Source of the DNA: Haemophilus paraphrohaemolyticus
GTDB taxonomy: Bacteria > Pseudomonadota > Gammaproteobacteria > Enterobacterales > Pasteurellaceae
Length of the DNA stretch: 64,000 nt
Direction: 5' to 3'
Assembly (NCBI RefSeq): GCF_002015045.1
Contig: NZ_MUXX01000012.1
Span: 62,001 to 126,000 of the forward strand
The notes beneath the pieces were generated by a model. The model saw only the letters and a program-made list of their open reading frames with translations. It ran no database searches and was not told the origin of the DNA. Below are positions 27,313 through 37,287 of this stretch, piece by piece. Numbering within the stretch: the first letter of the stretch is position 1; each line of letters opens with the position of its first letter. The position numbers and the translations under genes are program-made.

Positions 27313-28052
27313 TAATATTTCACCGTATGCCCGTAACTTTCAATAATGCCTTTGATGCGCTCTAGCGTCTCTTTCGGTGGTGGTAATACGCCTTCGAGTT
27401 CATATTTGTAACCTAAAGTTTCCCATTTATGAGCCCCTAAACGGTGGTAAGGAAGAAGTTCAACTTTTTCAATGTTTTCCATACCTTGAATAAATTTTCC
27501 TAAACGATGAGCAGAATCATCATCATCAGTATAACCTGGTACAACCACATAGCGAATCCATGTGCGTTTATTAAGTTTTTGTAGGTAACGAGCAAAATCA
27601 AGAGTGCGTTTGTTTGATACACCGACGAGATCCTGGTGAATTTCATCGTTGAGCTGTTTTAAATCAAGCATTACCAAATCGGTCACTTCCAACATTTCAT
27701 CGACAACAGGACTATAATGACGCACAAAGCCATTGGTATCTAAGCAGGTATCAATGCCTTCAGCTTTACACGCTCTAAACCAATCACGTACAAACTCCAT
27801 TTGAAGCACAGCTTCACCACCTGATGCAGTAACGCCACCGCCTGTCGCTTTCATAAAATGCTTATAGGTAATCACTTCTTTCATTAAATCTTCAACACTG
27901 ATTTCTTTACCACCATCTAAATCCCAAGTGTCGCGGTTATGACAGTATTTACAACGCATTAAACAGCCTTGTAAAAACAAAATGAAACGGATACCAGGAC
28001 CATCAACTGTTCCACAAGATTCATAAGAATGATAACGTGCCATAACTGACAT
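27312..28052 (-). CDS. pflA: Pyruvate formate-lyase activating enzyme
   Basis: This 246-residue radical-SAM enzyme installs the glycyl radical on PflB under anaerobic conditions. The cluster motif CxxxCxxC is in [10 protein letters not shown], and [15 protein letters not shown] is the SAM-binding glycine block. Length equals that of E. coli PflA (246). It follows pflB with a 156-base gap containing a hairpin made of two uptake words, so pflA may be partly separated from pflB in expression. A terminator shared with priA ends it. Confidence 0.97.
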   Translation of the reverse strand: MSVMARYHSYESCGTVDGPGIRFILFLQGCLMRCKYCHNRDTWDLDGGKEISVEDLMKEVITYKHFMKATGGGVTASGGEAVLQMEFVRDWFRACKAEGIDTCLDTNGFVRHYSPVVDEMLEVTDLVMLDLKQLNDEIHQDLVGVSNKRTLDFARYLQKLNKRTWIRYVVVPGYTDDDDSAHRLGKFIQGMENIEKVELLPYHRLGAHKWETLGYKYELEGVLPPPKETLERIKGIIESYGHTVKY

Positions 28053-28143
28053 AATTCTCTCCTAATACAATGCTGAAATTCGATAATATATTGAAATAAA
28101 GAATCTGTACTAGCTCATTTATTTCAAGACATTAAATGAAACA

Positions 28144-28184
28144 AGCGGTCAGATTATACAATAATTTTGCAGAACCTGACCGCT
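28144..28184. terminator. Hairpin of two inverted uptake words between pflB and pflA
   Basis: AGCGGTCAG (28144-28152), part of ACAAGCGGTC, pairs with CTGACCGCT (28176-28184) over 9 bases. On the minus strand it lies shortly after the pflB stop. The T run is poor, so full termination is doubtful; it may thin out transcription into pflA or protect the pflB message. Confidence 0.5.
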
Positions 28185-28208
28185 TTTCCTTAGAACACTA
28201 AGTGTTAA

Positions 28209-30521
28209 TTACATACATTCTGTGAATGTACGAGTAATTACGTCTTGTTGTTGTTCTTTAGTTAATGAGTTGAAACGTACTGCGTAGCCTGAAACACGGA
28301 TTGTTAATTGTGGGTATTTTTCAGGATGTTCAACCGCATCTAATAAGGTTTCACGGTTTAATACGTTTACGTTTAAGTGTTGACCACCTTCCACTTCTGC
28401 TTCATGGTGGAAGTAACCATCCATTAGGCCAGCAAGGTTACGTTTTTGTGCTTCGTAATCTTTACCTAATGCATTTGGTACGATTGAGAAGGTATAAGAA
28501 ATACCATCTTTCGCATACGCAAATGGAAGTTTAGCCACCGAAGTTAATGACGCTACTGCACCTTTTTGGTCACGGCCGTGCATTGGGTTTGCACCTGGGC
28601 CGAATGGCGCACCTGCACGACGACCATCTGGGGTATTACCTGTTTTTTTACCATATACCACGTTAGAAGTGATAGTAAGAACAGATTGAGTAGGTACTGC
28701 GTTACGGTAAGTTTTGTGCGTTTGGATTTTTTTCATGAAACGTTCAACTAGGTCGCATGCGATGTCATCTACGCGGTTGTCGTTGTTACCAAATTGTGGG
28801 TATTCACCTTCGATTTCGAAGTCTAATGCTACGTTTGTAGCCACCACGTTGCCATCTTTATCTTTGATGTCGCCACGAATTGGTTTCACTTTCGCATATT
28901 TAATTGCAGATAATGAGTCAGCCGCAACAGAAAGACCTGCGATACCACACGCCATTGTACGATATACATCACGATCGTGGAACGCCATTAACGCTGCTTC
29001 GTAGCTGTATTTATCGTGCATAAAGTGGATGATGTTTAATGCAGTCACATATTGTGTTGCTAACCAATCCATGAAGTGATCCATACGGCTCATTACATCA
29101 TCAAAGTCTAGGTATTCAGATGTAATTGGTGCTGTTTTAGGACCCACTTGTGCACCAGATTTTTCATCAATACCACCGTTGATTGCGTATAGCATTGTTT
29201 TCGCCAAGTTCGCACGTGCACCGAAGAATTGCATTTGTTTACCCACAACCATTGGTGATACACAACACGCGATTGCGTAGTCATCATTGTTGAAGTCTGG
29301 ACGCATTAAGTCATCGTTTTCATATTGAACTGATGAAGTATCAATTGAAACTTTTGCACAATAGCGTTTGAAGCCATCTGGTAATTGTTCAGACCAAAGG
29401 ATGGTTAAGTTTGGCTCTGGAGATGGCCCCATGGTGTAAAGGGTATTTAAGATACGGAAGCTGTTTTTGGTTACTAATGTACGACCATCTAAGCCCATAC
29501 CGGCTAAAGTTTCAGTTGCCCACATTGGGTCGCCTGAGAATAATTGATCGTATTCAGGCGTACGTAAGAAACGCACCATACGTAATTTCATTACTAAGTG
29601 GTCAATTAATTCTTGTGCTTCTTCTTCTGTGATTTTGCCTGCTTTTAAGTCACGTTCGATATAGATATCTAAGAATGAAGAGACACGACCGAATGACATC
29701 GCTGCACCGTTTTGTGATTTAACTGCAGCAAGGTATGCGAAGTATGTCCATTGAACCGCTTCTTGTGCTGTTTCTGCAGGACGTGAAACGTCGAAACCGT
29801 ATGAAGCAGCCATTTGTTTGATTTGACCTAAAGCACGGTGTTGTTCAGCAATTTCTTCACGTAATTGAATGGTTGCTTGAATATCTTCACCTGCTTCTAA
29901 ACGAGGTTGTAATGATGCAAATTGACGTTGTTTGTCTTTCATTAAGAAATCTGCACCATAGATTGCTAAACGACGGTAGTCACCGATGATACGACCACGA
30001 CCATACGCATCTGGTAAACCTGTGATAACACCTGATTTACGGCAACGTAAGATGTCTGGCGTATAAACATCGAATACACCTTGGTTGTGAGTTTTGCGGT
30101 ATTCAGTAAAGATTTTTTCTACTTCAGGATTTAACGTACGACGATAAACATCGCAAGAACCTTTAACCATTTTGATACCACCGAATGGGATGATGGCACG
30201 TTTTAATGGAGCATCTGTTTGAAGACCAACGATTTTTTCTAATGCTTGGTCGATATAACCTGGTTTGTGAGAAGTAATCGTAGAAGGAATATCGCAGTCG
30301 ATATCGTACGGTTCGTGCGTTTTATTCTCAACTTTGATTTTTTCCATCACTTCTTCCCATAATTTAGTGGTTGCAGCAGTTGCACCCGCTAAGAAAGACT
30401 CATCGCCTTCATATGGAGTATAGTTTTTTTGGATAAAATCACGCACGTTTACTTCGGTTTGCCAGTCACCAGCAGTAAAACCTTCCCATGCTTTTTGTTG
30501 AGCTTCTGTTAATTGAGTCAT
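28209..30521 (-). CDS. pflB: Formate acetyltransferase (pyruvate formate-lyase)
   Basis: This 770-residue glycyl-radical enzyme converts pyruvate and CoA to acetyl-CoA and formate without oxygen. The active-site cysteines are Cys419-Cys420 in [12 protein letters not shown], and the radical glycine is Gly745 in [11 protein letters not shown] near the C-terminus. Length is close to E. coli PflB (760). It is preceded by focA (127-base gap) and followed by pflA, the classic order. The codon choice is strongly biased, as expected for a highly expressed gene. Confidence 0.98.
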   Translation of the reverse strand: MTQLTEAQQKAWEGFTAGDWQTEVNVRDFIQKNYTPYEGDESFLAGATAATTKLWEEVMEKIKVENKTHEPYDIDCDIPSTITSHKPGYIDQALEKIVGLQTDAPLKRAIIPFGGIKMVKGSCDVYRRTLNPEVEKIFTEYRKTHNQGVFDVYTPDILRCRKSGVITGLPDAYGRGRIIGDYRRLAIYGADFLMKDKQRQFASLQPRLEAGEDIQATIQLREEIAEQHRALGQIKQMAASYGFDVSRPAETAQEAVQWTYFAYLAAVKSQNGAAMSFGRVSSFLDIYIERDLKAGKITEEEAQELIDHLVMKLRMVRFLRTPEYDQLFSGDPMWATETLAGMGLDGRTLVTKNSFRILNTLYTMGPSPEPNLTILWSEQLPDGFKRYCAKVSIDTSSVQYENDDLMRPDFNNDDYAIACCVSPMVVGKQMQFFGARANLAKTMLYAINGGIDEKSGAQVGPKTAPITSEYLDFDDVMSRMDHFMDWLATQYVTALNIIHFMHDKYSYEAALMAFHDRDVYRTMACGIAGLSVAADSLSAIKYAKVKPIRGDIKDKDGNVVATNVALDFEIEGEYPQFGNNDNRVDDIACDLVERFMKKIQTHKTYRNAVPTQSVLTITSNVVYGKKTGNTPDGRRAGAPFGPGANPMHGRDQKGAVASLTSVAKLPFAYAKDGISYTFSIVPNALGKDYEAQKRNLAGLMDGYFHHEAEVEGGQHLNVNVLNRETLLDAVEHPEKYPQLTIRVSGYAVRFNSLTKEQQQDVITRTFTECM

Positions 30522-30648
30522 TTTAAATCCTCTATTTGTTTTAAATGAAATTTGTGATGCCGAAACATCGGAGTTTGTAAAATCTCTGCGAAATTTGACC
30601 GCTTACATCTCTGTTCAACTTCTCGCCAGATTTATAAATAGGTTATTT

Positions 30649-31473
30649 TTAGTGCTTACGAATATATAAGAACCACTGCACTAAGCCGATAAAGAATACG
30701 CCACCTACGATATTACCTAAGGTAACAGGAATTAAGTTCTTCACCACAAAATGATATAAATCTAAGTCTGCATATTGCATAGGATCAACACCAATCGCTG
30801 TCCAGAATGATGCATCTGAAGTATTAGCTATCACCATTCCCATTGGGATCATAAACATATTTGCCACACAGTGCTCAAAGCCAGACGAAACGAATAATGC
30901 GATAGGTAAAATCATGATGAATGCTTTATCAGTCAATGATTTTCCTGCATTAGCCATCCAAACCGCAATACACACCATAATGTTACACAAAATACCAAGG
31001 GTAAAAGCTTCCATCCAAGTATGATGAATTTTATGTTGGGCTGTTTTTAAAATAGTCAAGCCCCATTGCCCATTCGCTGCCATCATCTGACCTGAAAGCC
31101 AAATCAATACCACAACACTTAAACCGCCAACAAAATTACCGCCATAAACGACAAACCAGTTTCTAAACATTTGAAACCAAGTAATACGATGAGTTGCTTT
31201 TGCGACAGCAGTTAATGTAGATGAAGTGAAAAGTTCTGCGCCAAAAATTACGCACATAATCACACCAAGAGAGAACACGATACCGCCTACTAATTTAGAT
31301 AAGCCCCAAGCAACATCCGCTGTACCTGTTTGCGTTGTGGTATAAAAAACAAAAGCCAGACCGATAAAACCGCCTGCTAAAATTGCAGAGATAAAAGAAT
31401 AGAGTTGATGTTTAGTTGCTTTATAAACTGCACCATCTTCGGTAATTTTTGCCATTTCAGCAGGAGAAAACAT
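30649..31473 (-). CDS. focA: Formate channel FocA
   Basis: This 274-residue pentameric inner-membrane channel of the FNT family carries formate out, and back in at low pH. Six hydrophobic segments are visible, with the family blocks FGAELFTSSTLTAVAKAT and GGNFVGGLSVVVLIWLSG, and SSGFEHCVANMFMIPMG. The N-terminal helix region that gates with PflB is present (MFSPAEMAKITEDGAVYKAT). It is the first gene of focA-pflB-pflA. Its 236-base upstream gap, shared with a divergent gene, carries a good FNR-like site. Confidence 0.96.
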   Translation of the reverse strand: MFSPAEMAKITEDGAVYKATKHQLYSFISAILAGGFIGLAFVFYTTTQTGTADVAWGLSKLVGGIVFSLGVIMCVIFGAELFTSSTLTAVAKATHRITWFQMFRNWFVVYGGNFVGGLSVVVLIWLSGQMMAANGQWGLTILKTAQHKIHHTWMEAFTLGILCNIMVCIAVWMANAGKSLTDKAFIMILPIALFVSSGFEHCVANMFMIPMGMVIANTSDASFWTAIGVDPMQYADLDLYHFVVKNLIPVTLGNIVGGVFFIGLVQWFLYIRKH

Positions 31474-31629
31474 GGATAATCCCTTTGTGTTAACATTGAT
31501 GATTATTCAAAAACACTTCTGAATAAACTAAAATTGAAGACATAATAAGATTTGCGTGGAATTATAGACTTGTTCCGCTTGTCTGAAAATCAAAAACTTA
31601 CCTATTTAAGGGGATTTGAGCATCTTTTT

Positions 31630-31643
31630 TTGATGTATCTCAA
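31630..31643. promoter_or_regulatory. FNR-like site upstream of focA
   Basis: TTGATGTATCTCAA matches the FNR consensus TTGAT-N4-ATCAA at nine of ten positions. It lies 157 bases before focA and 67 bases before the divergent yqaA-like gene. Anaerobic induction of focA-pfl by FNR is known in related bacteria; binding here is inferred. Confidence 0.5.
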
Positions 31644-31709
31644 CTTTATAAAAAATATCAAACTTTTGTTAAAATTTATTTAACTTTTTATTAACTTTTA
31701 ACCAACTTT

Positions 31710-32207
31710 ATGATCACAGATTACCTCACTTCTCTTTTTAGCTTGCTTTTTTCAAGCGAATATCAATTTGTCGTGATGTTTGTCAGTAGCCTAATTAGCT
31801 CATCATTATTACCAGGAAATTCTGAGATCGTATTTACCACTATTGCAAGCCAACTTATTATTTCAGAACGTTCACTTTACTCTTTTTCATTATTTGGACT
31901 AATAGCGGTTGCAACCATTGGCAACACATTAGGAAGCTTGATTACTTTTGCGATGGGAAAATTATTGCCAGAACCTAAAGCACAAGAAAATAAATATGCT
32001 GATTGGGCAATTGACAAGCTAAATCGCTATGGCACGTTAATGCTTTTATTAAGCTGGTTACCCATTGTTGGCGATCTGCTATGTGGATTAGCTGGTTGGT
32101 TACGCCTACCCATTCTGCAAAGTACGATTTGCATTTTGATCGGAAAATTTGCCCGTTATATAGTACTTTTAGTGGGCGTTTATCCGATTGTGAAGTATAT
32201 AATGTAA
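31710..32207 (+). CDS. YqaA-like DedA/VTT-family membrane protein
   Basis: This 165-residue inner-membrane protein has about four hydrophobic segments. It carries the family pattern of a re-entrant loop (LISSSLLPGNSEIVF) and GNTLGSLITFAMGK, with WLPIVGDLLCGLAGWLR near the end. It belongs to the YqaA branch of the DedA/SNARE-associated (VTT) superfamily, linked to lipid scrambling or membrane homeostasis, but the exact role is unknown. It is divergent from focA and 78 bases upstream of uvrC. Confidence 0.85.
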   Translation: MITDYLTSLFSLLFSSEYQFVVMFVSSLISSSLLPGNSEIVFTTIASQLIISERSLYSFSLFGLIAVATIGNTLGSLITFAMGKLLPEPKAQENKYADWAIDKLNRYGTLMLLLSWLPIVGDLLCGLAGWLRLPILQSTICILIGKFARYIVLLVGVYPIVKYIM

Positions 32208-32285
32208 TTTAAAGATATTTTATTGCAAAAAATCCCGCTAAAATGACCGCTTTTAACGATCTTGCAATTGCTGAACGAGGGAAAA

Positions 32286-34121
32286 ATGAGCGAATTTGAT
32301 GCCAAAACGTTTTTAGCTAATGTGCCGCATCTGCCAGGGGTCTATCGAATGTATGATAGCAAAGGTACGATTATCTATGTGGGCAAGGCTAAAGATCTGA
32401 AAAAACGCTTGTCGAGCTATTTTCGCACCAACCTCGCCAGCCGAAAAACGGAAGCATTAGTTTCACAAATTGCCCATATTGAAACCACCATTACCCATTC
32501 CGAAACAGAAGCCCTGTTGCTAGAGCACAATTACATCAAGGAAAATCAGCCTCGCTACAATGTATTGCTCCGCGATGATAAATCTTACCCTTACATTTTG
32601 CTTACCAAACATAAGCATCCGCGATTAGCAAGTTTCCGTGGTAGTAAAAAAATTGCAGGCGAATATTTTGGCCCTTATCCGAACGCAGGTGCAGTGCGAG
32701 AAACGTTGAATTTACTGCAAAAAATTTTCCCGATTCGTCAATGTGAAGATAATTTCTACAAAAACCGCTCCCGCCCTTGCTTGCAATATCAAATTGGGCG
32801 TTGCCTTGCACCTTGTGTGGAAGGCTATTATTCGCAACAGGAATATGATCAACAAGTCAATCTGGTGCGACTCTTTCTGCAAGGCAAAGATAGCCAAGTG
32901 GTTGAGCATTTAATCGGCAAAATGGAAAAGGCAGCGGAAGAGTTGGATTTTGAAGTAGCCGCACGTTTTCGCGATCAGATCCAACAGGTGCGAGCGGTGC
33001 AAGAGAAACAGTTTGTCTCAAACGAACGTTTAGACGATTTGGATATTATCTCCATTGCCTACCAACACGGCATGGCTTGCGTGCATATTTTATTTGTGCG
33101 TCAGGGTAAGATTTTAGGAAATCGAAGTTACTTCCCGAAAGTGCCAAGCCATACCGAATTTGAAGAGCTGAGTGATACCTTTATTGGGCAATTTTATTTG
33201 CAGATGAACCAGCATCGTACTATTCCGCACCAGATCATTATTGACCATAAAGTGAGTGAAGCGAAGGCATTGGAAGAAGTGCTGTCTGAGCAAGCAGGGC
33301 ATAAAGTGAGCATTACCGCGAATGTACGGGGCGAAAAAAGCCGTTATCTTGCCTTGGCGAAAACGAATGCACAAGCCGCATTGACACTGCAATTACAACA
33401 AGATGCTCACATTAAAACCCGCTACGAAGCCTTACAAGCGGTACTTTCTTTACCGAAAATTGCAAGAATGGAGTGCTTTGATATTAGCCATACGATGGGC
33501 AATCAAACTGTCGCTTCTTGCGTAGTGTTTGATGAAAATGGGCCACTAAAATCGGATTACCGCCGCTTTAATATTGAAGGTATCACAGGCGGGGACGATT
33601 ACGCTGCAATGGAACAAGCCTTGCTGAAGCGTTATGATAAGCGACTTGAGCCAGAGAAAATCCCAGATATTATTTTTATTGATGGTGGCAAAGGGCAACT
33701 AAACCGTGCGTTGGAAACTTTTGCCAATTTGAAGGTGTCGTGGGATAAATCAAAACCACTTTTAATTGGTGTGGCAAAAGGTGTTGAACGTAAAGCGGGT
33801 TTGGAAACCTTGTTGATTAGTAAATGGGATAAGGAAATTCATCTCCCACCTGACAGCCCTGCATTGCATTTAATTCAGCATATTCGCGATGAGTCACACA
33901 ACCATGCCATTACAGGACACCGTAAAAAACGCCAAAAAGCCTTTACCGAAAGCGGATTAGAAGCCATTGCGGGCGTTGGAGCCAAACGCCGCCAAGCCTT
34001 GTTGAAATATTTAGGTGGAATGCAAGGTGTGAAATCGGCAACGTTGGAAGAAATTGAATCTGTACCAGGAATTTCCAAAGCCTTGGCGGAAGTAATTTTT
34101 GATACGTTGCAGAATGGGTAA
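32286..34121 (+). CDS. uvrC: Excinuclease ABC subunit C
   Basis: The protein has 611 residues from the ATG at 32286, which follows GAGGGAAAA; an upstream in-frame ATG at 32262 lacks a ribosome site and would add eight atypical residues. UvrC makes both incisions in nucleotide excision repair. Domains in order are GIY-YIG nuclease ([20 protein letters not shown]), a UVR motif that binds UvrB (near 205-240), an RNase H-like nuclease ([20 protein letters not shown]) and tandem helix-hairpin-helix ([30 protein letters not shown]). Length matches E. coli (610). Confidence 0.97.
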   Translation: MSEFDAKTFLANVPHLPGVYRMYDSKGTIIYVGKAKDLKKRLSSYFRTNLASRKTEALVSQIAHIETTITHSETEALLLEHNYIKENQPRYNVLLRDDKSYPYILLTKHKHPRLASFRGSKKIAGEYFGPYPNAGAVRETLNLLQKIFPIRQCEDNFYKNRSRPCLQYQIGRCLAPCVEGYYSQQEYDQQVNLVRLFLQGKDSQVVEHLIGKMEKAAEELDFEVAARFRDQIQQVRAVQEKQFVSNERLDDLDIISIAYQHGMACVHILFVRQGKILGNRSYFPKVPSHTEFEELSDTFIGQFYLQMNQHRTIPHQIIIDHKVSEAKALEEVLSEQAGHKVSITANVRGEKSRYLALAKTNAQAALTLQLQQDAHIKTRYEALQAVLSLPKIARMECFDISHTMGNQTVASCVVFDENGPLKSDYRRFNIEGITGGDDYAAMEQALLKRYDKRLEPEKIPDIIFIDGGKGQLNRALETFANLKVSWDKSKPLLIGVAKGVERKAGLETLLISKWDKEIHLPPDSPALHLIQHIRDESHNHAITGHRKKRQKAFTESGLEAIAGVGAKRRQALLKYLGGMQGVKSATLEEIESVPGISKALAEVIFDTLQNG

Positions 34122-34168
34122 ATTAAACTCATTTCTCTGTAAATAGTAGATATTCACAAGTTTATCAA

Positions 34169-35134
34169 ATGAAAATAAAACTCTACCACTACACTATCCC
34201 TTGTCGCACAGGCGTCGTGCTTCGCAAACAGCCTTTAACCGAGCGGCAAGGCTTGATTATTCGCCTAGAGAAAAATGGCAATATCGGCTGGGGAGAAATC
34301 GCCCCACTACCAACTTTTAGCCGTGAAACCTTGGCAGAATGTGAAGCCCAAGTTCGCCAATGGCTTAAAAAGCCAACTGACTTGATGGATAACTTCGCTC
34401 CTTCTGTTGCCTTTGGCATCAGCTGTGCATTGGCAGAATTAAACGGAACATTACAGCCCGAAGGTAATTTCCGCTCTGCGATTTTATGCGATGGTGATGT
34501 TGCAAAATTTTCGGCAAAATTAACCGCTTGTCAGGCTCATTTAGGCAAAATCAAAATCGGGTTTAATGCGGAGAAAGAGGGTGAACTTGCCAACCTGTTG
34601 CTTATGCAGTTTCCTGATTTACAACTCAGATTAGATGCAAATCGTGTTTTCTCGCTCAAGCAAGCGGTAAAATTTGCCGAGAAAATTGCAAAACCACTGC
34701 GATCTCGCATTCAATTTATTGAAGAACCTTGCCAAACACCCGCTCTTTCCCGCCAATTTGCAGAGATGACGGGCATCCATATTGCGTGGGATGAAAGTGT
34801 ACGTGAACCTCATTTTTTGGTAAAAGACAAACCTAATTTGACCGCTATAGTGATTAAACCAACATTAACAGGCTCGCTTGAAAAATGCGTTTCACTCATT
34901 CAACAAGCCCATTCGCAAGGGATAAGTGCGGTAATTAGCTCCAGTATTGAAAGCAGTTTGGGATTAACGCAGTTGGCACGCATTGCTAAACAATATACGC
35001 CTGACATGGTGGCAGGGCTGGATACGTTACATTTGATGCAGTGGCAATTGTTACGTCAATGGCAAGGATCAGATTTGCCTTTAATTGAGGAAAACAGCGA
35101 ATTTTTGCGTTTAATTTTAGAAAGTGAAGATTAG
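34169..35134 (+). CDS. menC: o-Succinylbenzoate synthase
   Basis: This 321-residue enolase-superfamily enzyme of menaquinone synthesis dehydrates SHCHC to o-succinylbenzoate. The expected metal and base residues are in place: the KIKIGFN lysines, LDANR, FIEEP, IAWDES and IKPTLTGS, with SSSIESSLGL near the end. Menaquinone is the main anaerobic quinone, fitting the formate respiration genes in the same window. No other men gene adjoins it. A 9-base H. influenzae-type uptake word (AAGTGCGGT) happens to occur near 34924 inside the gene. Confidence 0.93.
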   Translation: MKIKLYHYTIPCRTGVVLRKQPLTERQGLIIRLEKNGNIGWGEIAPLPTFSRETLAECEAQVRQWLKKPTDLMDNFAPSVAFGISCALAELNGTLQPEGNFRSAILCDGDVAKFSAKLTACQAHLGKIKIGFNAEKEGELANLLLMQFPDLQLRLDANRVFSLKQAVKFAEKIAKPLRSRIQFIEEPCQTPALSRQFAEMTGIHIAWDESVREPHFLVKDKPNLTAIVIKPTLTGSLEKCVSLIQQAHSQGISAVISSSIESSLGLTQLARIAKQYTPDMVAGLDTLHLMQWQLLRQWQGSDLPLIEENSEFLRLILESED

Positions 35135-35176
35135 GGCGTATAATAAATTCAATTGAAATAAAAATAAGAGAATACA

Positions 35177-35869
35177 ATGCGTTTAGATAAATTTATTGCA
35201 GAAAACACAGGCTTAACCCGCTCACAGGCAGCGAAGGTGTTGAAAAGCGGTTTAGTGACCGTGAATGATGAAATTGTGAAAATTGGTTCAGTTAAAATTA
35301 CCGAACAAGATCGGATTTGCTACGAGGGCGAACCGCTTGAATGGATGGACGAAGGGCAATATTTTATGCTTTACAAACCACAGGGATATATTTGTTCGAA
35401 TGATGATGGCGAATATCCAACCGTTTATCAATTTTTTGATTATCCGCTGATGACGAAACTACATACAGCTGGGCGTTTGGATGTTGATACCACAGGCTTG
35501 GTGCTTTTAACCGATGATGGTAAATGGTCGCACCGTGTTACTTCGCCAAAGCATCATTGTGAGAAAACCTATTTGGTAACGTTGGCTGATCCTGTTGAAG
35601 ATTTTTATGCTGAAAAATTAGCAGAGGGGATTTTGCTACGTGGAGAGAAAGATCCGTGCTTGCCTGCTCAATTAGAAATTATTGATGACTATAACGTGAA
35701 CTTAACCATCAGCGAAGGGCGTTATCATCAAGTAAAACGAATGTTTGCAGCCTTGGGTAATAAGGTGGAAGCCTTGCACCGTTGGCGAATTGGCGATGTG
35801 GTTTTAGATGAAACATTAGAAGAAGGCGAATTCCGCACGCTTACAAACGAAGAAATTGGGAGTTTTTAA
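35177..35869 (+). CDS. rsuA: 16S rRNA pseudouridine(516) synthase
   Basis: This 230-residue protein has an N-terminal S4 RNA-binding domain (MRLDKFIAENTGLTRSQAAK) and a catalytic domain with Asp102 in GRLDVDTTGLVLLTDDG. It converts U516 of 16S rRNA to pseudouridine. Length is equal to E. coli RsuA (231). The stop codon shares one base with the ATG of the following exporter gene (TAATG), so the two are translationally coupled, the same pairing of rsuA and bcr that is seen in E. coli. Confidence 0.96.
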   Translation: MRLDKFIAENTGLTRSQAAKVLKSGLVTVNDEIVKIGSVKITEQDRICYEGEPLEWMDEGQYFMLYKPQGYICSNDDGEYPTVYQFFDYPLMTKLHTAGRLDVDTTGLVLLTDDGKWSHRVTSPKHHCEKTYLVTLADPVEDFYAEKLAEGILLRGEKDPCLPAQLEIIDDYNVNLTISEGRYHQVKRMFAALGNKVEALHRWRIGDVVLDETLEEGEFRTLTNEEIGSF

Positions 35870-37065
35870 TGAGTGAGAAAAAACCGCATCCGTGTTTTTT
35901 TATTATTTTAGGAATGATGGCAATGCTTCCACCGCTTGCCATTGATATGTATTTACCGTCATTTTTAGATATTGCGAGAGATTTAGCTGTTTCCCAAGAA
36001 AAGGTGCAAACCACCTTAGCGGTCTTTACCTTTGGCTTTGCAGTCGGTCAGCTTTTCTGGGGGCCTGTTGCCGATAGCTTCGGGCGTAAACCGATTATTT
36101 TGATTGGTTTAGCAGGGGCAGCATTAGCCGCCTATTTTTTAACGCAAGTAGAAGATATTAACACCTTCTATTTTTTACGTTTAACCCAAGGTTTGTTTGG
36201 AGCTGCACCTGCGGTAGTGCTTGGAGCGTTGGTTCGAGATTTGTTTGAGCGTAACCGCTTTGCACAAATGATGTCGGTGATTATGATTATTACCTTGCTT
36301 GCCCCGCTCGTTGCCCCTGTATTGGGCGGTTATATTGCTAAATATCTGCATTGGCACTCTATTTTCTATACGCTAGTTGCAATGGGGATTGCTTGTGTGG
36401 TGTTGGTGGCATGGAAAATCCCAGAAACGTTAGTGCCAGAAAAACGCCAATCGATAAATTTCAAACAGGTTCTCATCAACTATGCAAAACTGCTTTCGCA
36501 TAAACCAACTTTGGGTTATGTGATTGTAGGCGGGCTTACTTTTGCGGGAATGTTCTGTTTCTTAACTTCTGGCTCGCTGGTTTACATTGGAATCTACGGT
36601 GTTTCGCAAGAGCACTTTGGTTACTTCTTTATGCTCAATATGGTGGTGATGATTTCCATGACGGCAATTAACGGTAAGTTAGTCACTAAACTTGGCTCTG
36701 AAACCATGCTCCGAATTGGTTTAATCACTATGTTAACAGCAGGTATTTGGTTGTCGATTGTAGCAACCTTTGAATTGAATTTCTGGTTAATGGTGGTAGC
36801 TGTACCGTTCTATGTTGGGATGCTTTCAACCGTCGGCAGTAATGCAACGGCAGCGGTGTTAGATAAATTTCCGCAAATGGCAGGCACGGCAAATGCGGTT
36901 GCGGGTACGATGCGATTTGGTATTGGCTCTCTTGTTGGTGCATTGCTTTCACAAATTGCAGTCACTAATGCTAAACCAATGCTTTATGCGATGGCTCTTT
37001 GCGTAGTTTTAGCTGCGATAATCTATTATGTTTGTTGTGTGAAAGCGGTTGAAAAAGCAGAGTAG
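35869..37065 (+). CDS. bcr: Bcr/CflA-family drug exporter
   Basis: This 398-residue major-facilitator protein has about twelve membrane segments and the MFS signature GPVADSFGRKPIILIG in the second/third-helix loop. Motif C-like glycines occur in helix 5 (LLAPLVAPVLGGYIA). Bcr exports bicyclomycin, and relatives also export sulfonamides or dipeptides. It overlaps rsuA by one base, as in E. coli. An intrinsic terminator follows 50 bases downstream. Confidence 0.92.
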   Translation: MSEKKPHPCFFIILGMMAMLPPLAIDMYLPSFLDIARDLAVSQEKVQTTLAVFTFGFAVGQLFWGPVADSFGRKPIILIGLAGAALAAYFLTQVEDINTFYFLRLTQGLFGAAPAVVLGALVRDLFERNRFAQMMSVIMIITLLAPLVAPVLGGYIAKYLHWHSIFYTLVAMGIACVVLVAWKIPETLVPEKRQSINFKQVLINYAKLLSHKPTLGYVIVGGLTFAGMFCFLTSGSLVYIGIYGVSQEHFGYFFMLNMVVMISMTAINGKLVTKLGSETMLRIGLITMLTAGIWLSIVATFELNFWLMVVAVPFYVGMLSTVGSNATAAVLDKFPQMAGTANAVAGTMRFGIGSLVGALLSQIAVTNAKPMLYAMALCVVLAAIIYYVCCVKAVEKAE

Positions 37066-37123
37066 TTTGCAAATTAACTCTATTAAGCTATAGAGATTGA
37101 GCATTTACTATATAAACAATACA

Positions 37124-37151
37124 ATGCCCTCAAATAACGGAGGGTATTTTT
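37124..37151 (+). terminator. Intrinsic terminator after bcr
   Basis: ATGCCCTC and GAGGGTAT form an 8-bp stem (one G-U pair) with an 8-base loop, followed by TTTT. Confidence 0.8.
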
Positions 37152-37208
37152 ATGTTTAAAAAGGTTATGATGAAATATATAAAATCCCCTTTTGCTCCCT
37201 TTTTATGC

Positions 37209-37214
37209 TATAAT
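37209..37214 (+). promoter_or_regulatory. -10 box upstream of gyrA
   Basis: TATAAT (in ATGCTATAATCCG) lies 73 bases before the gyrA start. The -35 region is T-rich without a clear hexamer. Confidence 0.45.
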
Positions 37215-37287
37215 CCGCTCAATTTTCGCCTTTAGAAATAAATGAAATGAAGGCTATCTTTTTCACAAACTTGATTAGGAAATTTCA

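Noticed and set aside
28209..33400. Lack of uptake words as a sign of horizontal transfer
   Set aside because: Long gaps also occur over core genes such as pflB, whose codon bias can exclude the word, so the gap is not evidence of transfer.
34924..34932. Single H. influenzae-type uptake word inside menC
   Set aside because: One 9-base match is near chance expectation for 64 kb on two strands and carries no structure.
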